Below, piece by piece: positions 1 through 7,148 of a stretch of 7,886 nucleotides of DNA. The notes beneath the pieces were generated by a model, which had not been told where the DNA came from, ran no database searches, and saw only the letters and a program-made list of their open reading frames with translations. Position 1 is the first letter of the stretch, and the number at the start of each line of letters is the position of its first letter. The DNA comes from Actinomycetes bacterium. Lineage in GTDB: Bacteria > Actinomycetota > Acidimicrobiia > Acidimicrobiales > Microtrichaceae. The translations under genes were made by a program, and so were the position numbers. The stretch is from positions 1-7,886 of the forward strand of contig JAEVZA010000281.1 in NCBI GenBank assembly GCA_023392475.1. The letters are read 5' to 3'.

Positions 1-2
1 GC

Positions 3-1454
3 GGGCGGCGGGGCACCGGCGCGCGCCGGGCGATCGCCGCGGGCCTCGTCCTCGTCGCGGTCCTGGCGTTCGCCGTCACCGCCACCCCGGCGGGCTCCGC
101 GGGCTTCAACACCGGCGACGCGCAGGCCAACGCCGACACGTTCTCCCTCAACCTCAAGGCGGCGAACGCCACGATCGGGTTCACCTACGGCCGGGCGATC
201 GCCGCGTACCAGGACCGCACGGGCAGCGCGGAGGGCCGGGCCCTCGACCTCGGCGCCCTCCCCACCCTCTTCGGCGGCGACCAGTGCGACGGATCGCCCC
301 CGCTCCTCAACCCGACGACGCTGCCGCCGCTCACCGTCGCCGACTCGAACGAGCCCGGCGCCGATGCCTCGCACCGGTCGCAGGCCTTCCTGCCGGGCCT
401 GAACGGCGGACCGTCGGGCGCGCCGGTCGGCTTCCAGGACGCGACGGCCACCGGGAAGCCGTCCTCCCACGCGGTGACCGAGTCGGTGCCCGCGGACCTC
501 GGGCTCATCTCGATCCGCGGCGGCCGGACCGAGGTGTCCACCCAGCTGGACGGGCACGTGCGGGAGGCCCACGCGGTCGTCACCGCCGACGAGCTCCGCG
601 TGTTCGGGAGCCTCTTCACCTTCACGTCGCCGCGCTGGGAGGCCACCGCACGCTCCGGTGACCAGACCGTGGCCAGCGGCGGCTTCACCTTCGAGCGGGC
701 GACCGTGCTCGGCATCCCCCGCTCCGCAGCCGACGCGCTGAGCGACCTCAAGGGCTTCAAGTCGGGCCTCGAGCAGCTGCTCCAGCCCCTCGGCGTGAAG
801 TTCGACCTGCCGACCGTCACGGTCCGCGACGACGGCGTCGACGTCTCGCCGATGGGCTTCCGCATCCAGAACCCGCCGTTCGGCACGAAGTTCCTCATCC
901 CCTTCCTCGGCCAGATCGACCCGCTCGTGCAGTCCCTTCGCAAGCAGGCGGTGGACGAGGACTGCAAGAACCAGACCGTCCTGACCGTCATCGACGTGCT
1001 GCTCGGCGTGCTCGGCGGGTCCGGGGCCGCCGAGGTGCTCGTCGGCGGCGTCGACGTCGCCACGCACGACGTCGACTACTCCGTCCCGCCGATCACCGAC
1101 GCCCCCACCACCGTCGACACCACGCCGGTCGACGTGGCCGGCGACTCGCTCGCCTTCGGCGACACCTCGTACGACCCCGGGCTCTCGGACACGGGCTTCA
1201 GCGACCTGGGCGCCACGCCGGTCGACGACTCGTTCACGGACCTGTCCACCCCGACCGTCGGGCGGGTGCCGACGCAGGCGGCCCGGAAGCCGTCGGTGGC
1301 GAGCGCGCTGCCCACGGCGTCGCTCGACCGGTTCGAGGACGGGACGGCCGGGAAGGCGGGCATCGCCGTCGGCGTGCTCGCGCTGCTCGGCGCACTGGCC
1401 ATGTCGATGGGCGATCGGCTGCTCGGTCGCCGCGCGAGGAGGAGGATCACATGA
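3..1454 (+). CDS. Exported, C-terminally membrane-anchored protein of unknown function (5' end outside window)
   Basis: The frame is open from the left edge to TGA at 1452-1454, giving 483 visible residues; the start codon lies upstream of the window. The first residues form a signal peptide: two Arg-rich clusters (RR at 2-3 and 8-9), a hydrophobic core at about 10-28, and a likely cleavage site after the GSA motif (residue 33). The mature part, about 34-360, has no motif I recognise and is rich in short beta-prone stretches, with only two cysteines (C95, C321) that could form a disulfide. Residues about 361-445 are low-complexity, rich in Thr, Pro, Asp and Ser, and look like a stalk. Residues 453-471 are a transmembrane helix followed by a basic tail (GRRARRR), the pattern of a type I membrane protein with a large extracellular part. 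It overlaps the receptor gene by four bases (ATGA), so a role beside the transporter is likely but is inference only. I weakly compare it with actinobacterial surface proteins having a 'choice-of-anchor' layout. Confidence 0.85.
   Translation, partial: GRRGTGARRAIAAGLVLVAVLAFAVTATPAGSAGFNTGDAQANADTFSLNLKAANATIGFTYGRAIAAYQDRTGSAEGRALDLGALPTLFGGDQCDGSPPLLNPTTLPPLTVADSNEPGADASHRSQAFLPGLNGGPSGAPVGFQDATATGKPSSHAVTESVPADLGLISIRGGRTEVSTQLDGHVREAHAVVTADELRVFGSLFTFTSPRWEATARSGDQTVASGGFTFERATVLGIPRSAADALSDLKGFKSGLEQLLQPLGVKFDLPTVTVRDDGVDVSPMGFRIQNPPFGTKFLIPFLGQIDPLVQSLRKQAVDEDCKNQTVLTVIDVLLGVLGGSGAAEVLVGGVDVATHDVDYSVPPITDAPTTVDTTPVDVAGDSLAFGDTSYDPGLSDTGFSDLGATPVDDSFTDLSTPTVGRVPTQAARKPSVASALPTASLDRFEDGTAGKAGIAVGVLALLGALAMSMGDRLLGRRARRRIT
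1437..1446 (+). promoter_or_regulatory. Strong Shine-Dalgarno for the substrate-binding protein gene
   Basis: AGGAGGAGGA lies 4 bases before the ATG at 1451 and contains two overlapping AGGAGG cores at spacings of 8 and 5 bases. It sits inside the last codons of the upstream gene. It fixes the start of the receptor at 1451 and suggests strong re-initiation. The next gene has no comparable site, which would favour receptor over transporter in protein amount. Confidence 0.8.
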
Positions 1455-3154
1455 GCGTGGCGGGGGGCGACGGCCCGGGGCGCGACCGGCTGTTCCGCGG
1501 CTACGGACCGCTGATCGGCTTCGCCGCGGTCTTCCTCGCGGTGGCGATCCTCGTGCCCTCCCAGCAACGGGAGGTGCGCGTCGAGTCGGCCAGCGCGTCG
1601 GCGTCGAGCCGCAAGGGCGCCGCCGGGGACCCGACGGACGAGGCCGCGGTCGAGGGGGCGTCGGAGAGCGCGACCGACCCGGCGGCGATCGATCCGAACG
1701 CCGCGGCCGCGGCAGGGGGCGCCGGTGGCGGTGCGGGCGGGGTCAACGGCAGCGGCGGCAAGGGGTCGAACACCGGCCCGGCCAAGATCGCCGGCTGCGG
1801 CCGGGCCCAGGTGCCCGGCGACCCGTACTCGCCCGTGTGCGTGCAGTTCTCCGGCAGCAACGGCGGCTCGACGAGCCGGGGCGTCACCGGTGACGCGATC
1901 ACCGTCTCGGTCCGCATCGGCGGCTTCTCGAACGGCATCCTCGACGCCGTCTCGCGGGTGGCCAACGCCAAGATCCCGACGGAGAGCCCGGCGATCATCA
2001 CCCGCACGATCAACGGGCTCGTCGACTACTTCAACCGCCACTTCCAGCTCTACGGCCGCAAGATCAAGATGGTCATCTACGACGGCAAGGGCGACATCCT
2101 CAAGGAGACGACCGGCGGCGGCCAGGAGGGCGCCCAGGCCGACGCGCTGAAGGTCTCCCAGGAGATCCAGGCGTTCGCCGACGTCTCCGCCGTGTCGCCG
2201 GTGTACGCCGACGCCCTGGCGTCGAAGGGCGTCGTCAACATCGGCGTGCCCTTCACCTCGCGGGAGTGGATGGCGCAGCGCCGCCCCTACTCCTGGAGCC
2301 AGTTCACCGACTGCTCCACGGTCGTGGAGAGCGTCGCCAGCTACTACGCCACGAAGCTCGCCGGGAAGCCCGCCGCGCTGGCGGGCGGCGACCTCAAGGG
2401 CAAGCCGAGGCGGGCGATTATCATCGCCCCGGAGAACTCCTGGTACCAGGAGTGCGTGCGGGCGGGCATCAACCTCCTGCAGAAGGCGGGCAAGGCCGGC
2501 GACCTCGTCGACTCGCTCAAGTACCAGATCGACATCCCGCGCATGTCGGACCAGGCCGGCTCCCTCGTGCAGAAGTTGAAGGCCGCGGGCGCCACGACCG
2601 TCGTGTGCGGCTGCGACCCCCTCATCCTCACCTTCCTCACCGCGAAGGCGAAGGAGCAGGGCTACAGCCCCGAGTGGGTCATCACGGGCGTCGCGCTGGT
2701 GGACAACGACCTCATCGGGCAGATCCTGCAGCAGGACGAGTGGGCGCGGTCCTTCGGCGTGTCGTTCGCCGGTCCGCCGCAGCCCGCCGGCCAGGGCCTC
2801 GGCTACCGCGCCTACAAGTCGGTGCGATCCGACGAGCCGTCGATCGGCGTCGAGCTGATCTACAACCAGCTGTACCTCCTCGCCATCGGCATCCAGGGCG
2901 CCGGGCCGACGCTGACCCCGCAGACGTTCGAGAAGGGGATGTTCGACTACCCGCGGCACACCGGGCCGTACGGCACCTGGGGCTTCGGGCCGAACGACTA
3001 CACCACCTCCGACGACGCCCGCGAGGTGTTCTGGAACCCGGCGGCCGCGTCGATCCAGACCCGGTCCGCCGGCACCTACCAGGACCCGAACGGGGGCGCC
3101 CGGTACCCGATCGGCAAGTGGCCGCCGACCCCGCCCCGATCGGCGGCGGGATGA
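1451..3154 (+). CDS. Membrane-anchored Liv-type (HAAT family) ABC transporter substrate-binding protein
   Basis: This 567-residue protein is the probable extracellular receptor for the fused importer downstream. A short basic N-terminus is followed by one hydrophobic helix (about 19-36, ending LVPSQQ) with no lipobox and no clear signal-peptidase site, so it is probably an uncleaved anchor. Residues about 40-112 form an Ala/Gly/Ser/Asp-rich linker that would hold the binding domain away from the membrane. The type 1 periplasmic binding fold begins near GVTGDAITVSV (144-154) and runs to about 530; the C-terminal stretch (REVFWNPAAASIQ, then GGARYPIGKWP) is typical of actinobacterial members of this family. 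Six cysteines are visible (C116, C130, C288, C335, C386, C388), including a CGC triplet, which would allow disulfides. The start is fixed by the strong ribosome site and the ATGA overlap with the upstream stop. The substrate is not predictable: relatives bind branched-chain or other amino acids, amides, urea or aromatic acids. Family assignment is firm. Confidence 0.92.
   Translation: MSVAGGDGPGRDRLFRGYGPLIGFAAVFLAVAILVPSQQREVRVESASASASSRKGAAGDPTDEAAVEGASESATDPAAIDPNAAAAAGGAGGGAGGVNGSGGKGSNTGPAKIAGCGRAQVPGDPYSPVCVQFSGSNGGSTSRGVTGDAITVSVRIGGFSNGILDAVSRVANAKIPTESPAIITRTINGLVDYFNRHFQLYGRKIKMVIYDGKGDILKETTGGGQEGAQADALKVSQEIQAFADVSAVSPVYADALASKGVVNIGVPFTSREWMAQRRPYSWSQFTDCSTVVESVASYYATKLAGKPAALAGGDLKGKPRRAIIIAPENSWYQECVRAGINLLQKAGKAGDLVDSLKYQIDIPRMSDQAGSLVQKLKAAGATTVVCGCDPLILTFLTAKAKEQGYSPEWVITGVALVDNDLIGQILQQDEWARSFGVSFAGPPQPAGQGLGYRAYKSVRSDEPSIGVELIYNQLYLLAIGIQGAGPTLTPQTFEKGMFDYPRHTGPYGTWGFGPNDYTTSDDAREVFWNPAAASIQTRSAGTYQDPNGGARYPIGKWPPTPPRSAAG
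3151..3154 (+). promoter_or_regulatory. ATGA stop-start overlap coupling receptor and transporter translation
   Basis: The ATG of the transporter (3151-3153) overlaps the TGA of the receptor (3152-3154). The preceding bases (GGCGGCGGG) are only a poor Shine-Dalgarno match, so translation probably depends on ribosomes terminating on the receptor. The same ATGA arrangement is found at 1451-1454, but with a strong ribosome site. The overlap is what decides the start, because the reading frame is open far upstream inside the receptor gene. Confidence 0.7.
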
Positions 3155-6100
3155 CGGCGGTCGACGAACCGACCTTCGACGACCTCCCCGTCGACCCGAC
3201 GCTGGACCCGGCGATGCGCCGCGGCCCGTTCGGCGACGGCGACGGGCGGCCGTCGTGGCGGGAGCTGCCGCTCGGCCTCCGCGCCCTCACGATCGTCGTC
3301 GGCATCGTCGGCGGCTGGGCCGTGCTCAACGCGCTGCTGCCCGACGGCGCGCCCCTCGGCGTGGTCCTGTCCGGCGCGATCCTCGGCTCCGCCACCGGGC
3401 TCACGTCGGTCGGGCTCATCCTGATCTGGCGCGCCAACCGCGTCATCAACTTCGCCAACGGCGCGATGGCGGGCGTCGCCGGCCTGACCGCCGTGCACCT
3501 GTTCCTCACGTGGGGGTGGCCGTACCCGGTGACGCTGGTCGTGGGGCCGCTGCTCGGGCTCGGGGTCGGCGCGCTCGTCGAGGTGCTCGTCGTGCGCCGC
3601 TTCACCGACGCGCCCCGCCTCGTCCTCACCGTGGCGACGATCGGCCTCGCCCAGGTGCTCGGCGGGATCGAGCTGCTCATCCCGCAGCACGTGTTCGGTG
3701 CCGGCGGGCTCGTGCTCGGCGCGTACGAGACGCCGCTCAACTCGCTCGAGCTCGACGTCGGCCCGGCGCTCATCAACGGCAACCACGTGCTCACCGTCGT
3801 CGTCGTGCCGATCGTGGTGGCCGCGCTCGCGTGGTTCCTCCGCCGCTCGCTCGCCGGGACGGCGATCCGCGCCGCGGCGGAGAACACGGACCGCGCCCGG
3901 CTGCTGGGCGTGCCCGTCCGGCACCTGACCACCGTCGTCTGGGCCCTCGCCGGTGGGCTCGCAGCGCTGACCTACGTGCTCCAGGCGCCGTTCCAGGGGG
4001 CGGCGCCGTCCGCCGCCGCCGGCCCCGCCGTCCTCCTCCCCGCCCTCGCGGCGGCCATCGTCGCCCGCATGGAGTCGCTGCCCGTCGCGTTCGTGGCCGC
4101 CATCGGCCTGGGCGTCATGCAGGAGCTGGTGCGCTGGAACACCGACACGCCGTCGCTCGTCGACGTGGCGGTGCTGATCGTGATCCTCGTCGCGCTGCTC
4201 GTCGGCGAGCGGACCCGCTCCCGGGCCCATGACGCCGACGGCGGGTGGCGCAACGCCGACCTCGTCCGCTCGCTCGCCCCCGCGGTCGCCGCGCTGCCGC
4301 TGGTGCGCTGGTCCAAGCGCGTCGGCCTGGTCCTGCTCGTCGCCGCCGCCGTCGTGGTGCCGCTGCTGCTCGGCCCGAGCGACTCGTTCTCCGCCTCCGT
4401 CATGTGCATCTGGGCGATCGTCGCCGTGTCGCTCGTGGTGCTCACCGGCTGGGCCGGCCAGATCAGCCTCGGCCAGTTCGCCATCGTGGGCGCCGGCGCC
4501 ATCGTCGCCGGCAACCTGGTGTCCCGCTGGAACATCGACCTCTTCATCGTGCTGGCCGTCGCCACCGCCACGGGCGCGCTCGTGGCGGTGCTGCTCGGGG
4601 TGCCGGCGCTGCGCATCAAGGGACCGTTCCTCGCGGTCGTCACGCTCGCCTTCGCGGTCGTGCTCGACAGCTACGTGCTCAACCCGAACGTCTTCCCGTC
4701 GATCATCCCGCAGACGGTCACGCGCCCGCTGCTGTGGGGGCGGGTGGACCTCGAGGACGAGCGCGCCATGCTCTGGTTCTGCCTCGCCGTGCTCGCCGTG
4801 TGCATCGCCCTCGCCCGCGGCGTGCGCCGGTCGCGCTCCGGCCGCCTCCTCATCGCCGCGCGGGACAACCGCAAGGCGGCCGAGGCCGCCGCCGTGCCGG
4901 CGCGCTGGGCCACGCTGCAGGGGTTCATCTTCTCCGGGGCGCTCGCCGGGCTCGCCGGCGGCCTCCACGTGCTCCTGCTGCACGGCGCCCGCGAGGGCAG
5001 CTACCAGGTCGTGCAGTCGGTCGAGGTGTTCTCGGGCGCGACCATCGGCGGCCTCGGCTCGCTCGGCGGGGCGATCGTCGGCGCGGCCGGGCTCCGCGGC
5101 GCGCAGGACCTCGACGCCACGATCCGCCTCGTGGGCGCGGGCGTGGGCGTGCTCGTCGTGCTCTGGATCGTGCCCGCCGGGCTGGCCGGGCTGGCCGCCC
5201 GCCTGCGCGACCGCCTCGTGCGACCGATCGCGGCACGCGCCGGGATCGACCTCGAGGGTCAGCCGATCGAGCGCGAGGTGCCCGAGGTCCCCGACCTGTA
5301 CGCCGCGACCCCGGAGCCGGCGGCGGCGTCCGACGGGACGGACGACGGGTCCACGGAGGACGTGGCGACCGACGAGCCGGCGGCGGACGTGGCGACCGAC
5401 GAGCCGGCGGCGGACCCAGCGCCGCCCCCGTTCACGGGCACGGTCGACGCGCCGCTGTGGCAGCCGGCCACCCCCGCGCTCACCGCGTCGGGCGTCGACG
5501 TGTCCTACGGGCAGCTCCAGGTGCTGTTCGGCGTCGACCTCCAGGTCGCGGAGGGCGAGATCGTCGCCCTCCTCGGCACCAACGGCGCCGGCAAGTCGAC
5601 GCTCCTCAAGGCGGTCTGCGGGCTGGCGCCGGCGAAGGGCCGCATCGAGCTCGACGGCGAGCGCCTCGACGGCCGCTCCGCCGAGCAGATCGTGCGCCGG
5701 GGCGTCGCCCTCATGCCCGGCGGCAAGGCGGTGTTCCCCACCCTCTCGGTCGCCGACCACCTGCGCCTCTCGTGCTGGACGTTCCGCAAGGACGCGGCGC
5801 GCATCGAGTCGTCGCTCGCCGAGGTGCACCGGCTGTTCCCGATCCTCGCCCAGCGCGACCAGCAGCTCGCGGGTGACCTGTCCGGCGGCGAGCAGCAGCA
5901 GCTCGCGCTGGCCATGACGCTGCTCCTGCGGCCGAAGGTGCTGCTCATCGACGAGCTCTCCCTCGGGTTGTCGCCACTGATCGTCGCCGCCCTCTGCGAC
6001 GTCGTCCGTGGCCTCAACGCCGACGGCATGACCATCGTCGTGGTCGAGCAGTCGGTCAACGTCGCGCTGACCCTGGCCGAGCGGGCCGTGTTCATGGAGA

Positions 6101-7119
6101 AGGGCGCCGTGCGCTTCGAAGGTCCCACGCGCGAGCTCCTCGAGCGGCCCGACCTCCTCCGGTCGGTGTTCATCGAGGGTGCGTCGGCCGGCGACGGGAC
6201 CGGCCGGGACGACGACGGCGCGGAGGACGACGAGGCGGAGCTCGTCATGGAGGCGATCGACCTCACGACGCTCGGCCGGGTCCCCGCGCTCACCCCGAAC
6301 CCCGACGAGCGGCCCGACGGCCCCGTGCTGGTGTGCACCGACGTCACCAAGCGCTTCGGCGGCGTCCAGGCGCTGAGCCACGTCGACCTGGAGGTGGGTC
6401 CCGGCGAGATCGTCGGCCTGATCGGCCAGAACGGCGCCGGCAAGACCACGCTGATGGACTGCATCTCGGGCTTCCACGACCTCGACGAGGGCGAGGTCGC
6501 CTTCCGGGGTGTCGACGTGACCGACTGGGCACCCCACGAGCGCTCGCGGGGCCGCATGGGCCGCACGTTCCAGGAGGCCCGGCTGTTCCCGTCGCTCACC
6601 GTGGCCGAGACGCTCGCGGTGGCGTGCGAGCGCACCGTCGGCAACCGGTCGCTCGTCGCCGACGCGACGCGGCTGCCCGCCTCCTACCTGGCCGAGGAGG
6701 AGACGGACGAGCGCGTGCAGGAGCTGGTGTCGCTGCTCGGCCTCGAGCGCTACGCGCACACGCCGACGTCGGTGCTGTCGACCGGCACCCGGCGCATCGT
6801 CGAGCTCGGGTGCCTGCTCGCCGAGGACCCCGTGCTGATGCTCCTCGACGAGCCGTCGGCGGGCGTCGCGCAGCGCGAGACCGAGGCCCTCGGACCGCTG
6901 CTGCGCCGCATCCGCGACCACACCGGCGCCGCGATGCTCGTGATCGAGCACGACATGCCGCTGCTGTCCGGCTTGTGCGATCGCCTGGTGGCGATGGAGC
7001 TCGGGAGCGTGATCGTGCAGGGCACGCCCGACGAGGTCCTCGGGCACGAGGCGGTGATCGCGTCCTACCTCGGCACCGACGCCGCCGCGATCAACCGCTC
7101 CGGCGCCACCGTCGTCTGA
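3151..7119 (+). CDS. Four-domain fused Liv-type ABC importer: LivH-like and LivM-like permeases plus LivF-like and LivG-like ATPases
   Basis: This single 1322-residue chain holds the complete membrane and ATPase core of a branched-chain amino acid type importer, normally four separate proteins of roughly 230-420 residues. Order: a polar N-terminus (1-44); LivH-like permease (about 46-352) with the RVINFANG motif (97-104) and coupling loop around RAAAENTDRARLLGV (240-254); LivM-like permease (about 387-690) with LTGWAGQISLGQF (431-443), RDNRKAAEA (571-579) and GGLGSLGG (633-640); a Pro/Ala/Asp/Glu linker (about 695-770) with two exact 9-residue repeats; LivF-like ATPase (about 776-1008), Walker A GTNGAGKST (809-817), signature LSGGE (910-914), Walker B LLIDE (931-935), VEQS (965-968); an acidic linker (about 1010-1057); LivG-like ATPase (about 1059-1310), Walker A GQNGAGKTT (1092-1100), Q-loop TFQ (Q1141), signature LSTGT (1209-1213), Walker B LMLLDE (1229-1234), H-loop H1267. 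No internal stop or frameshift is seen. The start is ATG 3151 by overlap with the receptor stop; the frame extends upstream only as a shadow of that gene. It is the last gene of the unit. Function as an importer is confident; the substrate is unknown. Confidence 0.93.
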   Translation: MTAVDEPTFDDLPVDPTLDPAMRRGPFGDGDGRPSWRELPLGLRALTIVVGIVGGWAVLNALLPDGAPLGVVLSGAILGSATGLTSVGLILIWRANRVINFANGAMAGVAGLTAVHLFLTWGWPYPVTLVVGPLLGLGVGALVEVLVVRRFTDAPRLVLTVATIGLAQVLGGIELLIPQHVFGAGGLVLGAYETPLNSLELDVGPALINGNHVLTVVVVPIVVAALAWFLRRSLAGTAIRAAAENTDRARLLGVPVRHLTTVVWALAGGLAALTYVLQAPFQGAAPSAAAGPAVLLPALAAAIVARMESLPVAFVAAIGLGVMQELVRWNTDTPSLVDVAVLIVILVALLVGERTRSRAHDADGGWRNADLVRSLAPAVAALPLVRWSKRVGLVLLVAAAVVVPLLLGPSDSFSASVMCIWAIVAVSLVVLTGWAGQISLGQFAIVGAGAIVAGNLVSRWNIDLFIVLAVATATGALVAVLLGVPALRIKGPFLAVVTLAFAVVLDSYVLNPNVFPSIIPQTVTRPLLWGRVDLEDERAMLWFCLAVLAVCIALARGVRRSRSGRLLIAARDNRKAAEAAAVPARWATLQGFIFSGALAGLAGGLHVLLLHGAREGSYQVVQSVEVFSGATIGGLGSLGGAIVGAAGLRGAQDLDATIRLVGAGVGVLVVLWIVPAGLAGLAARLRDRLVRPIAARAGIDLEGQPIEREVPEVPDLYAATPEPAAASDGTDDGSTEDVATDEPAADVATDEPAADPAPPPFTGTVDAPLWQPATPALTASGVDVSYGQLQVLFGVDLQVAEGEIVALLGTNGAGKSTLLKAVCGLAPAKGRIELDGERLDGRSAEQIVRRGVALMPGGKAVFPTLSVADHLRLSCWTFRKDAARIESSLAEVHRLFPILAQRDQQLAGDLSGGEQQQLALAMTLLLRPKVLLIDELSLGLSPLIVAALCDVVRGLNADGMTIVVVEQSVNVALTLAERAVFMEKGAVRFEGPTRELLERPDLLRSVFIEGASAGDGTGRDDDGAEDDEAELVMEAIDLTTLGRVPALTPNPDERPDGPVLVCTDVTKRFGGVQALSHVDLEVGPGEIVGLIGQNGAGKTTLMDCISGFHDLDEGEVAFRGVDVTDWAPHERSRGRMGRTFQEARLFPSLTVAETLAVACERTVGNRSLVADATRLPASYLAEEETDERVQELVSLLGLERYAHTPTSVLSTGTRRIVELGCLLAEDPVLMLLDEPSAGVAQRETEALGPLLRRIRDHTGAAMLVIEHDMPLLSGLCDRLVAMELGSVIVQGTPDEVLGHEAVIASYLGTDAAAINRSGATVV
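5359..5412 (+). repeat. Two perfect tandem 27-bp copies in the permease-ATPase linker
   Basis: Bases 5359-5385 are repeated exactly at 5386-5412, followed by GAC, the first three bases of a third unit. Each copy encodes DVATDEPAA (residues 737-745 and 746-754). The unit is a multiple of three, so gain or loss of copies would change linker length without breaking the frame. Identity at the DNA level, including all wobble bases, points to a recent duplication in a flexible, poorly constrained linker between the LivM-like and LivF-like parts. Confidence 0.95.
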
Positions 7120-7124
7120 CCGGG

Positions 7125-7148
7125 CGCCGGCGCGCCGACCGGCGTCGG
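7125..7148. terminator. Candidate GC-rich hairpin between convergent genes
   Basis: The 29-base gap between the two convergent stop codons can fold in two mutually exclusive ways: CGCCGG (7125-7130) with CCGGCG (7139-7144) around an 8-base loop, or CCGAC (7135-7139) with GTCGG (7144-7148) around a CGGC loop. It also contains the palindrome CGGCGCGCCG (7128-7137). There is no T-tract on either strand, so this is not a classical intrinsic terminator. In such GC-rich sequence short hairpins are common by chance. A role as a bidirectional terminator is suggested only by position. Confidence 0.3.

Noticed and set aside
474..1454. GTG at 474 as start of the first gene
   Set aside because: The same frame is open to the left edge and encodes a convincing signal peptide; starting at 474 would leave the C-terminally anchored protein without export.
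1690..1770. GC-rich, repeat-like stretch in the receptor gene that might be a structural DNA element
   Set aside because: It is explained by Ala and Gly codons of the low-complexity linker and shows no exact periodic unit.
1787..1798. IAGC at residues 113-116 of the receptor, matching a lipobox consensus
   Set aside because: It lies about 75 residues after the hydrophobic helix and is preceded by a polar Gly/Ser/Asn-rich linker, so it cannot be a signal-peptidase II site.
1076..2959. A second long minus-strand open frame across the first two genes
   Set aside because: Its composition is repetitive Arg/Asp/Val/Leu shadow sequence without motifs, opposite well-supported coding sequence; not a gene.
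2266..3150. An ATG at 2266 extending the transporter frame upstream by 295 codons
   Set aside because: That stretch lies inside the receptor gene, and its translation is Arg/Pro/His-rich shadow sequence. The permease-like sequence begins only after the ATGA overlap at 3151.
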